From positions 434,001 to 498,000 of the forward strand of contig NZ_QGGZ01000004.1 in assembly GCF_003148825.1 (NCBI RefSeq): a stretch of 64,000 nt of DNA, read 5' to 3'. The notes beneath the pieces were generated by a model that saw only the letters and a program-made list of their open reading frames with translations, had not been told where the DNA came from and made no database searches. A program made the translations under genes and the position numbers. The stretch comes from Streptomyces sp. CG 926. GTDB taxonomy: Bacteria; Actinomycetota; Actinomycetes; Streptomycetales; Streptomycetaceae. Positions within the stretch are counted from its first letter, which is position 1; each line of letters begins with the position of its first letter. Shown here piece by piece: positions 9,251 through 17,277 of the stretch.

Positions 9251-9430
9251 CCCGCCGTGCCCGTATGGAGTGCGTCAAGGGCGGCGGCATTGCGGTACCG
9301 CGGGGCGCGGCACGGGCAGGGTGGAGGTGTACGGGGTGTGCCGCTCCCCTCGTGGCCCCGAACGGCCCGGGACCCTCTGCCCCGGGTGCGGCCCGCGTCG
9401 CGTTCATCCCTCTCCGGACGGAGGCTTGCC

Positions 9431-10195
9431 ATGTCCGGGTACCGGCTCCACCGGCTCGTCGTCCTGCTCGCGGCCCTCGCGATCCCCTTCCTCGCCGCGC
9501 TCGCGCTCGTGCCGTTCCGTACGGATCTCTCCACGGCGAACGCCGCCCTGGTGCTCGTGGTGGCGGTGGTGGCGGTCTCGGCCGTCGGCACGCGGGCGGT
9601 GGGGGTCCTGGCCGCGCTGTCGGCGGCCGTCTGGTTCGGTGTCCTCCTGACCTGGCCCTACGGGCACTTCGCGATCACCGACGCGCAGGACATCCGAACG
9701 GCGACCCTGCTCCTGATCGTGGGCCTGATCGTCTCGCAGCTCGCGGTGCGTGTACGCCGCCTCGAAGGCGCGGTGGTCACCGGCAGCTCCTACCTGTCCC
9801 GGCTGGCGGCGACCGGCCGCCTCGCCGAGGACGGCGGATCTCCCGAGGCCGTGGTCGAACACGTACGCCGGGACCTGATCGGCCTGCTGGACCTGCGTGG
9901 CTGCCGCTTCGCGTACGGGTCGCTCGTCGGGCGCCTGCCGCGGCTGGAGCACGACGGCGACCTGTGGCTCGGCCTGGAGCCGGGCGAGAGCGAAGCCGTC
10001 CATTGGCCGGATCGGTGGCCGGACGGCGAGACGGAGCTCCGTGCCGTCGGCGGCGGACACTACTACGGCCGCTTCCTCCTCGACCCGTTCCCGGGCCGCC
10101 GCCTGCCGTCCCCGCAGGCCCGGCTGGTGGCGGTCGCCCTCGCCGGCCAGGCGGGCGCGGCACTGGACACCTCCGGCCTGGCCCACCACGGTTGA
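9431..10195 (+). CDS. DUF4118 (KdpD-like sensor membrane domain) protein
   Basis: 254 residues. Four closely spaced N-terminal transmembrane helices (about 8-110) form a DUF4118/KdpD-type sensor region. A soluble C-terminal part (about 120-250) has no histidine-kinase motifs, so this is a membrane sensor domain without an output kinase. ATG at 9431 with GGACGGAGG upstream. Transcribed alone; partner and signal unknown. Confidence 0.78.
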   Translation: MSGYRLHRLVVLLAALAIPFLAALALVPFRTDLSTANAALVLVVAVVAVSAVGTRAVGVLAALSAAVWFGVLLTWPYGHFAITDAQDIRTATLLLIVGLIVSQLAVRVRRLEGAVVTGSSYLSRLAATGRLAEDGGSPEAVVEHVRRDLIGLLDLRGCRFAYGSLVGRLPRLEHDGDLWLGLEPGESEAVHWPDRWPDGETELRAVGGGHYYGRFLLDPFPGRRLPSPQARLVAVALAGQAGAALDTSGLAHHG

Positions 10196-10243
10196 ACGCC
10201 CGAACGCCTCCCAGGTGGCGACCGCACCCCGCCGGTCCCGCCC

Positions 10244-10465
10244 TCAGGGCGCCGTGGGGGCGACGGTCGGTGGGTTGCCTCCCGTAGGCGTGTGCTCCGG
10301 TGCGAACGGCCCGGCCCGGTGGGTCATCAGGATCAGCATCGTCACGACGAAGACCAGACTGATGACGATCAGCGCCAGTCCGACCGGGTTCGCGGGGTTG
10401 TAGTAGTAGCGGTTCGTCCCCCACTTGCTCCGCTTGAAGACCGGCTCGTCATCACCCTGCGGCAT
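10244..10465 (-). CDS. Small single-span membrane protein, unknown function
   Basis: 73 residues: a charged N-terminus (DDEPVFKRSKWGTNRYYYN), one hydrophobic segment (about 28-48) and a Pro/Thr-rich tail. It overlaps the end of the upstream DUF2809 gene by 14 nt and is therefore probably coupled to it. I recognise no family. Confidence 0.65.
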   Translation of the reverse strand: MPQGDDEPVFKRSKWGTNRYYYNPANPVGLALIVISLVFVVTMLILMTHRAGPFAPEHTPTGGNPPTVAPTAP

Positions 10466-10901
10466 GTCCGACCTCCCTGACGGGTCCGCCGGTCGAGGCG
10501 AGCGCGGTGTGGAGGAGGCAGCCCGCCGCCGCGCCGACCACGTACCAGAACAGGTCGGGTGCGTTGAAGGTGGAACCGAGGATCAGGCGGGCCACGGTGC
10601 TGTGCCGGGAGAGTTCCGCGGGTACGCCGGTCAGTTGGAGGAACTCGACGGCCCAACTGACGGCCAGCGCGGTCCCGGCCGCCCGCAGGGGCGTCAGCCG
10701 GGGCGCGACGAGCACGACAAGGGTCAGCAGCAGGACGGTGTACAGGGCGTCTCCCCCGTACTTCGCCGTGCTCCCCGTCCCGACGGCCCGCAGCCCCAGC
10801 CCCGCGCCCACGGTCACCACCGCGGCCGCGGCGGCCGTCAGCCGGATCCGTCGAAGGTCGAGGGCGGCGGCACGCTCACGGCGTCGGGGTATGTGATCCA
10901 C
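10452..10901 (-). CDS. DUF2809 family membrane protein
   Basis: 149 residues with about four transmembrane helices. The GGDALYTVLL segment and the helix pattern AVSWAVEFLQLTG resemble DUF2809 (VanZ-like topology). It begins with GTG and lacks a strong ribosome-binding site, so the start is uncertain. Function of the family is unknown. Overlaps the following small membrane protein gene. Confidence 0.72.
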   Translation of the reverse strand: MDHIPRRRERAAALDLRRIRLTAAAAAVVTVGAGLGLRAVGTGSTAKYGGDALYTVLLLTLVVLVAPRLTPLRAAGTALAVSWAVEFLQLTGVPAELSRHSTVARLILGSTFNAPDLFWYVVGAAAGCLLHTALASTGGPVREVGHAAG

Positions 10902-10960
10902 GGGGTCATCATGCCGGAGTCAACCTGGCCGATCGGCAGGACGCCCGGCCAGGTCGCCCC

Positions 10961-10982
10961 TTCAGGATCTTGCCGGGTCCGC
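10961..10982 (+). repeat. Direct partial copy of the MITE arm
   Basis: This 22-nt segment matches the inner part of the left MITE arm (11014-11035) at 20 of 22 positions, in the same orientation, 53 bp away. It may be a remnant of an older insertion. Confidence 0.6.
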
Positions 10983-11001
10983 CCGAATCCGGACAACACA
11001 C

Positions 11002-11169
11002 CTAGGCCGTCTCTTCCGGATCTTGCCGGGCCCGCGACGCCCGGCACCGCACCTCGCCGTGTTGTCGGGGCGCCCGAGTACGTCCAGTACACGGGCGCCC
11101 CTCCGCCTTGCGAGGCACGGCACCGGACGCCGCGGGCCTGACCGGCAAGATCCGAAAGAGACGGCCTAG
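11002..11169. mobile_element. MITE-like 168-bp palindromic element
   Basis: The ends (11002-11029 and 11142-11169) are inverted repeats matching at 27 of 28 positions. Similarity continues inward for about 30 bp, and the centre holds a second inverted repeat (GGGGCGCCCG...CGGGCGCCCC), so nearly the whole element folds on itself. Both ends lie in CTAG, consistent with a short target duplication as made by some IS5-family elements. No transposase is encoded. The right end supplies the TAG stop of the old yellow enzyme gene. The fold could also act as a bidirectional terminator. Confidence 0.75.
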
Positions 11170-12230
11170 CGCGTCGGGTAGTCCGTGTAGCCGCGGGCGT
11201 CGCCACCGAAGAAGGTGGTGGGGTCAGGGGTGTTGTACGGGCCTTCGGTGCGCAGGCGCTCGGGCAGGTCCGGGTTGGCCAGGAAGAGCGCCCCGAAGGC
11301 GAGGAGGTCGGCGACGCCGTCCTCGATCAGCGGGAGCGCGCGGTGGTCGGTGGGGCCCTCGGTCGCCGGGTTCAGCACGAACGGTCCGGAGAACTGCTTG
11401 CGCAGGGCGAGGGTGGTCTCCCGTGCCTCCGGGCCGGCCTCCAGGACATGGAGGTAGGCCAGGCCGAGTCCGTCGATCTCCTTGATCAGGGCCTCGTAGA
11501 CGGGCTGCGGGTCGGGCTCGGAGATGTCGTTGTAGGTGTTGCCGGGCGAGACGCGCAGCGCGGTGCGCTCGGCGCCGATCGCGGCGGCCACCGCCTTGAC
11601 CACCTCGACCGCGAAGCGGATCCGGTTCTCCGTGGGGCCGCCCCACTCGTCGGTGCGCAGGTTCGAGCCCGGGGCCAGGAACTGGTGGATCAGGTATCCG
11701 TTGGCCCCGTGCAGCTCCACGCCGTCGAAACCGGCCTCGATCGCGTTGCGGGCGGCCTGCGCGTAGTCGGCGACGGTCTGCCGCACCTCGGCCGCGGTCA
11801 GCTCGTGCGGGGTGACGAAGTCCTTCATGCCGTCGCCGGTGAAGAGCTGTCCCTGGGCGGCCACCGCCGACGGCGCCACGGGGACGAGGCCGTCGGGCAG
11901 CAGGCTCGGGTGGCCGATGCGGCCGGAGTGCATCAGCTGGGCGAAGATCCGGCCGCCCGCCGCGTGCACGGAGTCGGTGACCTCGCGCCAGGCGGCGACC
12001 TGCTCGGCGCTGTGCAGGCCGGGGGTGAAGGGGTAGCCCTGTCCGACGACGGAGGGCTGGATCCCCTCGCTGATGATCAGGCCGGCGGATGCGCGCTGGG
12101 TGTAGTACTCGGCGACGAGGCCGGTGGCGATGCCCCCCTGACCTGCGCGGCTGCGGGTCATCGGGGCCAGGGCGATCCGGTTGGGGAGGGTGGCGCCGGC
12201 GACGTGGACCGGTTCGAAGGCGGTGGTCAT
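11166..12230 (-). CDS. Old yellow enzyme family alkene reductase (NemA-like)
   Basis: 354-residue FMN-dependent NAD(P)H:ene reductase. It has the TIM-barrel start (LPNRIALAPMTRSRA), the substrate/FMN segment ELHGANGYLIHQFLAP (His-x2-Asn pair) and the C-terminal phosphate-binding region (LLAFGALFLANPDLPERL). It reduces activated C=C bonds of enals, enones or nitro compounds. ATG with GAGGTAG upstream. Divergent from a MarR regulator across paired operators, so probably repressed by it and induced by electrophiles. The coding end YTDYPTR-stop falls inside the MITE terminal repeat, so the last residue or stop was probably set by the insertion. Confidence 0.93.
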   Translation of the reverse strand: MTTAFEPVHVAGATLPNRIALAPMTRSRAGQGGIATGLVAEYYTQRASAGLIISEGIQPSVVGQGYPFTPGLHSAEQVAAWREVTDSVHAAGGRIFAQLMHSGRIGHPSLLPDGLVPVAPSAVAAQGQLFTGDGMKDFVTPHELTAAEVRQTVADYAQAARNAIEAGFDGVELHGANGYLIHQFLAPGSNLRTDEWGGPTENRIRFAVEVVKAVAAAIGAERTALRVSPGNTYNDISEPDPQPVYEALIKEIDGLGLAYLHVLEAGPEARETTLALRKQFSGPFVLNPATEGPTDHRALPLIEDGVADLLAFGALFLANPDLPERLRTEGPYNTPDPTTFFGGDARGYTDYPTR

Positions 12231-12248
12231 TGCTACCTCACAGGTTAA

Positions 12249-12305
12249 TTGGTCGGCCAACGATTGGCTGCGAGATGCAGCGTACCCCATTACTTGGCCG
12301 ACCAA
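12249..12305. promoter_or_regulatory. Paired inverted operator sites in the OYE/MarR divergent promoter
   Basis: TTGGTCGGCCAA (12249-12260) and its exact reverse complement TTGGCCGACCAA (12294-12305), 45 bp apart centre to centre. Each is itself nearly palindromic. The region also contains AT-rich DNA suited to promoters. Best read as binding sites for the adjacent MarR protein, controlling both genes. Confidence 0.8.
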
Positions 12306-12374
12306 CATAAAGCGGGGACGGAAGGTAGAATCCCTCTCGGAGACATGCCCGGACCGACCAGGAGGAGCCCAGCC

Positions 12375-12917
12375 ATGACCGCGGAATCCGTACAGGAGCC
12401 GCGCTCCGCCACGCAGTGCGCGGCGGTGCCGAGTGCGGTACTGGACGGGCCGGTGAGTCATGCGATCAGCCGGGTCGCCCGGCTCCACCGGATCACCGCG
12501 GGCCGGGCCCTGCGGAACCTGGGGCTGCACCCGGGGCAGGAGTTCCTGATGATGCACCTCTGGGACTGCGGGGCCGTGCGCCAGTCCGAGCTGATCAAGG
12601 CGGTCGGCCTCGACCCCTCCACGGTGACCAAGATGCTCCAGCGCCTGGAGCAGTCCGGCCACGTGCGGCGCCGCCCGGATCCCGCGGACCGGCGGGCCTC
12701 CCTGGTCGAGGCGACGGACGCCAGCCGTGAACTGCTCGTCGAGGTCCGCACGGCATGGGGTGAACTGGAACGTCAGACCCTCGACGGCCTGGACGCCACC
12801 GAGCGCGCCGAACTGACCCGCCTGCTGGGCAAGGTCGAAGCCACCTTGTGCACGGAGGTCGCCCGCGGCGGCGCCGCGGAGTGCGATGCCATCTACCGGG
12901 GCCCCGGCGCCTGCTAG
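12375..12917 (+). CDS. MarR family transcriptional regulator
   Basis: 180 residues. The winged helix-turn-helix spans about 45-125 (RQSELIKAVGLDPSTVTKMLQRLEQSG, wing RRRPDPADRRASLV), with flanking dimerisation helices. Start ATG with AGGAGG upstream. Divergent from the old yellow enzyme gene and likely its repressor through the two operator copies. Cys41 or so near the N-terminus (ATQCAAV) could be redox-relevant, but this is speculative. Confidence 0.92.
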   Translation: MTAESVQEPRSATQCAAVPSAVLDGPVSHAISRVARLHRITAGRALRNLGLHPGQEFLMMHLWDCGAVRQSELIKAVGLDPSTVTKMLQRLEQSGHVRRRPDPADRRASLVEATDASRELLVEVRTAWGELERQTLDGLDATERAELTRLLGKVEATLCTEVARGGAAECDAIYRGPGAC

Positions 12918-13168
12918 GCCGGCCGGGCCACGAACCGCCGCGGCCCGGCCACTCGCCACGGAGGTCCCGCGATCTTGATTCACCTCACCACGGAACCGGT
13001 ACGCCCCACACCCGCTGTGCACCCGAACAGGTTCCCGCGGCCGGTGGCGGATCGAGCGGCTTCCGTCCGCACGGTGGGCGATCTTGTCCGGTTTGGCAGA
13101 GAATCGCCATGAGGACGTCCTCACCCGATGTCGGCATGTGCGGATCGACGGTCCGAAGGTCGTGGGAA

Positions 13169-13489
13169 ATGGCAGCGGCAACACTCCAGGGCGCGGAACG
13201 GACCGAAGCCGCCCCCAGCCCCGCCCCCGCGGATCCCGGGGCGCCGGTGGCGGACGCCTGGTCACCCACCCCGGAGGAACTCGCGTCCGTCCGGACCACC
13301 GTGGCGCGCCTGCGGGCGGCCTACCCGTCGGTCGACGCGGCCACCGTCGAGGCGACGGTGGCGGCCGCGTACGACTCGTTCCGGCAGGCCAAGGTCAGGA
13401 AGTACGTCCCGATCCTGGCCGAGCGCCGGTCCCGCGAGGCGCTCGCCGCCGCCGGCAGCACCGCGGACCCGGCGAGGGAGGGGCCGTGA
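13169..13489 (+). CDS. Small three-helix-bundle dimerisation-domain protein
   Basis: 106 residues. A Pro/Ala-rich N-terminus precedes a helical domain (about 40-95: VRTTVARLRAAYPSVDAATVEATVAAAYDSF...VPILAERRSREAL), a small actinobacterial family annotated as three-helix bundle dimerisation proteins. It lies 31 bp before ppk2 and is probably co-transcribed. Function unknown. Confidence 0.75.
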   Translation: MAAATLQGAERTEAAPSPAPADPGAPVADAWSPTPEELASVRTTVARLRAAYPSVDAATVEATVAAAYDSFRQAKVRKYVPILAERRSREALAAAGSTADPAREGP

Positions 13490-13520
13490 CCGCCGGGGGC
13501 CGGAGAAGGGGCGAGCGCTG

Positions 13521-14480
13521 ATGTCCGACAAGAGGGCCGATCGCATCGCGGACTTCATCGAGCCGCTCCGGGTGCCACCGGGATCGAAGGTGCGTCTGGA
13601 ACGGGACTTCGACCCCCGCTACAAGGCCGGGATGAAGAAGCGCGACGGCGCCGAGCTGCTGCGGACCGGGGTGGCGCTGCTCGCCGAGTACCAGGAGCGG
13701 CTGGCCGCCCAGGACACGTACGGCGTGGTGCTCGCCCTCCAGGCGCTCGACGCCGGGGGCAAGGACGGGACGATCCGCCACGTGATGAGCGGCGTCAATC
13801 CCCAGGGCGTGCGGGTCAGCAGCTTCAAGGTGCCCTCCTCCGAGGAACTCGACCACGACTACCTGTGGCGCTACGCCCGGCGGCTCCCCGCGCGCGGGGA
13901 GATCGCCATCTTCAACCGCTCGCACTACGAGGAGGTCCTCGTCGTACGGGTCCACCCCGAGGTCCTGCTCCGGCAGAAGCTGCCGGAACACGTGCTCCGT
14001 CCGGACATCTGGGACCGGCGCTACCGGGAGATCAACCGCTGGGAGCACTACCTCACGGACAACGGGTTCAAGGTGGTGAAGATCTTCCTGAACCTGTCCA
14101 AGGAGGAGCAGCGCACCCGCTTCCTCAAGCGGATCGACCTGCCGGAGAAGAACTGGAAGTTCTCCGCCGCCGACGTCCGGGAGCGGCGCCGGTGGGACGA
14201 GTACCAGCACGCGTTCTCCGAGATGTTGTCGGCCACGAGCACGAAATGGGCGCCGTGGTACGTGGTGCCGGCGGACCGGAAGTGGTTCGCGCGGATCTGC
14301 GCGGCGGCGATCCTCGCGCACACCCTGATGGACATCGATCCGCAGTTCCCCGATGTCGGCGAGGAGGCCCGCAAGGATCTCCTCGTCACAAAGCGGAGCC
14401 TGGAGCGGGAGGCGCCGGCCGGCGCCCCGGCCGATCCGTACGCCGCCCGGCGGGACAGGCCGAAGAAGAAGCGTGGCTAG
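13521..14480 (+). CDS. ppk2: Polyphosphate kinase 2 (PPK2 family)
   Basis: 319 residues. PPK2 enzymes move phosphate between polyphosphate and nucleotides. Visible motifs: Walker A DAGGKDGT (Asp77-Thr84), the Walker B-like FNRSHYEEVLVVRV, and the lid region RFLKRIDLPEKNWKFSAADVRER. Length fits a single-domain PPK2; ADP versus AMP preference cannot be read. The tail is Lys/Arg-rich. It starts a same-strand run with the P-type ATPase and SulP genes, all plausibly energy/ion homeostasis genes. Confidence 0.93.
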   Translation: MSDKRADRIADFIEPLRVPPGSKVRLERDFDPRYKAGMKKRDGAELLRTGVALLAEYQERLAAQDTYGVVLALQALDAGGKDGTIRHVMSGVNPQGVRVSSFKVPSSEELDHDYLWRYARRLPARGEIAIFNRSHYEEVLVVRVHPEVLLRQKLPEHVLRPDIWDRRYREINRWEHYLTDNGFKVVKIFLNLSKEEQRTRFLKRIDLPEKNWKFSAADVRERRRWDEYQHAFSEMLSATSTKWAPWYVVPADRKWFARICAAAILAHTLMDIDPQFPDVGEEARKDLLVTKRSLEREAPAGAPADPYAARRDRPKKKRG

Positions 14481-14543
14481 CGCCCCTCGGACGGCGCGCG
14501 GCCGGCCCGGACGCGTCCGCGGCCCCGGATCGGAGGCACAACC

Positions 14544-17264
14544 ATGACGGTGCGGTCGGATTCCGTGGCGCAGCAGCCCCCGCCCGCCGGGGACGGCTGG
14601 TACGCGCGCTCCCCCGAGGAGGTCGTGGCGGCGTTCGATGTCGATCCCGCGGTCGGCCTGTCCGCGGCGCGGGCGGCCGAACTCCTGGCGGCGAACGGCC
14701 CGAACGCACTGCCCGAGGAGCGACGGACGCCGGCCTGGCGCCGGTTCCTCGCCCAGTACCGCAGTTACATGCAGCTCGTGCTGGTGGCCGCGGCGATCGT
14801 CTCGCTGGTCATCCAGGAATGGACCACCGCGATCCTGCTGATCGCGCTGACGCTGCTGAACGCGATCGTGGGCCTGCGCCAGGAGGGCAAGGCCGAGAGC
14901 GCCATGAACGCGCTGAAGTCGATGATGAAGGCGACGGCGCGGGTGCGCAGGGACGGCAGGGAGGCCGAACTCCCCGCCGAACAGCTCGTCGACGGCGATG
15001 TCGTACTGATCTCCGCCGGGGACCAGGTGCCGGCGGACGGACGGCTCGTCGAGGCCAGCGCCCTGCAGATCGACGAATCGGCGCTGACCGGTGAGAGCGT
15101 TCCCGCGGCGAAGGAGACCGGTGCGCTGCCGGGCAGCCGGCTGTCGCCCGGCGACCAGGTCAACACGGCGTTCATGAACACGCCGGTGACCCACGGCAGC
15201 GGCGTCATGATCGTCACCGCGACCGGGGCGGCCACGGAGCTCGGCAAGATCTCCGGGATGCTGTCGTCCACCGAGAAGGAGGTCCCGCCGCTCACCAAGG
15301 AGCTCGACCGGCTGACCCTGTGGATCACGGGCGCGGCGGGCCTCACCATGATCGTGATGTTCGCCCTGGGCCGCCAGCGGGACCAGGCCTGGGACGTCCT
15401 GTTCGTCAGCGCCGTCTCGCTGGCCATCGCGGCCATCCCCGAGGCCCTGCCGACCGTGACCCAGGCGATCCTGTCGGTGGGCAGCCTGAACCTGGCGAAG
15501 CGCAGCGCCATCGTCAAGGAACTGCCGTCGGTGGAGACGCTGGCGTTCACCTCGGCGATCAACTCGGACAAGACCGGCACCCTGACAATGAACCAGATGA
15601 CCGCCGTCGAGGTGCTGAGCCCCACCGACCGGTACAGCGTGTCGGGCACGGGCTACGGACTCGAAGGGAAGGTCCACCACGCCGCCGGGTCCGCCGCCGG
15701 GATCGAGGACGCGATCCTGCCCTATGTGGTGGCCAGCGACGCCAAGCTCGTGGACGGAGCTGTGGTGGGCGATCCCACCGAGGGGGCGCTGCTGGTGCTC
15801 GCGCACAAGGCCGGTCTGGACACCGACGCCACCCGGGACGCCCTCCCCCGGATCGCCACCTTGCCGTTCGACCCCGAGTACAAGCTGATGGCCACCTTCC
15901 ACTCGGCGGTCGACGCCTCCGGACGGCAGGTCGTGCGCTGCTTCGTGAAGGGCGCGGCCCCCGCGGTGATGGCGCGGGCCACCACCGCGCTCGCGGCGGG
16001 CGAGAGCGTCCCGTGGGACGCCGGTCTGCTCCGCCGGGCCGAGGAGGAGAGCGAGCGGATGGGCGGCGAGGGGCGGCGGGTGATGGCCGCGGCCATGCGT
16101 GACCTGGATCCGGACGCGTTCGATCCGGACGGCGACCTGCTGGCGTACGTCGTCGAGCTGCGGATGACCAGCCTCGTCGGCATGGTCGATCCGCCCCGCG
16201 AGGAGGCCAAGGCCGCGGTGGCCGACGCGCAGGCCGCGCACATCCGGGTCCGTCTGGTGACCGGGGACGACGTCACCACCGGGGCGGCGATCGCCCGGCA
16301 GATCGGGATCCCCGGCGAGGCCGTTCTCGGCTCCGACTTCGCCGCCATGAGCGAGGAGGAGCAGCTCGCCCGCATCGAGGGGATCGGTGTGGTGGGGCGG
16401 GTCGCCCCGGAGCACAAGGTGCTGCTCGCGAACACGCTGAAGAAGAAGGGCGAGGTCGTGGCGATGACCGGGGACGGGGTCAACGACGCTCCCGCCATCA
16501 AGGCCGCCGACATCGGTATCGCCATGGGCAGCGGCACGGACGTGGCCAAGAACGCCGGACGCATGATCCTCTCCGACGACAACTTCGCCACCATCGTCTA
16601 CGCCGTCGAGCAGGGTCGGACGATCTACGACAACCTCACCAAGTACATCCGGTTCGTGCTGCTCCTGCTGGTCACCTTCGTGTTGACGTTCCTCGGTGCC
16701 ACGGTCTTCAACATCGCCGCCGGTGAGCCGTTCACCCCGCCGCAGGTGCTGTGGATCCACTTCGTCGTCAACGCGTCCTTCGGCTTCGCGCTCGGCTTCG
16801 ACCGGGAGAGCGCCGGCCTCATGCGGCGCCGGCCGCGTCCGCGCGGGGAGTCGGTGCTCACCCGGCCCGTGCTGATCACGGTCGGGCTCGGCGGGCTGGC
16901 GGTCACCGTCCTGCTGCTCGGCCTGATCACGCTCGGCGAGAGGCACTTCGACGACATCGAGATCGGCCGTTCGATCGCGTTCACGGCGTTCTCCCTCTGT
17001 CTGATCGTGGCGGCGTTCGAATGCCGCAGCGAGACGGACTCCGTGCTGACCACGTCCACGTTCGACAGCAAGCAGATGAACTGGGTCGCCCTGGCCCAGT
17101 TGGTGCTCGCCGTGCTGGTGACCCAGATGGACGGCTTCCAGCGGGTCCTCGGGACGACCGACATCGACGCGCGGCAGTTCGGCTGGGCGCTGCTGGCCGC
17201 TGTCGCGCTGCTGCTCGTCTGGGAACTGGGCAAGCTCGTGGCCCGCCGGTCGAGGCCCGCGTGA
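14544..17264 (+). CDS. P-type cation-transporting ATPase (P2 type)
   Basis: 906 residues. Cation N-terminal domain (YARSPEEVVAAFDVDP), actuator TGES (ALTGESVPAAKETG), phosphorylation site SDKTGTLT (Asp342), nucleotide domain KGAAP, and hinge TGDGVNDAPAIKAADIGIAMG. About ten transmembrane helices. The ion-binding helix M4 carries PEALP, found in P2 ATPases including Ca2+ types, but ion specificity is uncertain. Downstream of ppk2, 13 bp before the SulP permease. Confidence 0.92.
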   Translation: MTVRSDSVAQQPPPAGDGWYARSPEEVVAAFDVDPAVGLSAARAAELLAANGPNALPEERRTPAWRRFLAQYRSYMQLVLVAAAIVSLVIQEWTTAILLIALTLLNAIVGLRQEGKAESAMNALKSMMKATARVRRDGREAELPAEQLVDGDVVLISAGDQVPADGRLVEASALQIDESALTGESVPAAKETGALPGSRLSPGDQVNTAFMNTPVTHGSGVMIVTATGAATELGKISGMLSSTEKEVPPLTKELDRLTLWITGAAGLTMIVMFALGRQRDQAWDVLFVSAVSLAIAAIPEALPTVTQAILSVGSLNLAKRSAIVKELPSVETLAFTSAINSDKTGTLTMNQMTAVEVLSPTDRYSVSGTGYGLEGKVHHAAGSAAGIEDAILPYVVASDAKLVDGAVVGDPTEGALLVLAHKAGLDTDATRDALPRIATLPFDPEYKLMATFHSAVDASGRQVVRCFVKGAAPAVMARATTALAAGESVPWDAGLLRRAEEESERMGGEGRRVMAAAMRDLDPDAFDPDGDLLAYVVELRMTSLVGMVDPPREEAKAAVADAQAAHIRVRLVTGDDVTTGAAIARQIGIPGEAVLGSDFAAMSEEEQLARIEGIGVVGRVAPEHKVLLANTLKKKGEVVAMTGDGVNDAPAIKAADIGIAMGSGTDVAKNAGRMILSDDNFATIVYAVEQGRTIYDNLTKYIRFVLLLLVTFVLTFLGATVFNIAAGEPFTPPQVLWIHFVVNASFGFALGFDRESAGLMRRRPRPRGESVLTRPVLITVGLGGLAVTVLLLGLITLGERHFDDIEIGRSIAFTAFSLCLIVAAFECRSETDSVLTTSTFDSKQMNWVALAQLVLAVLVTQMDGFQRVLGTTDIDARQFGWALLAAVALLLVWELGKLVARRSRPA

Positions 17265-17277
17265 GCAAGGCCGGCCC

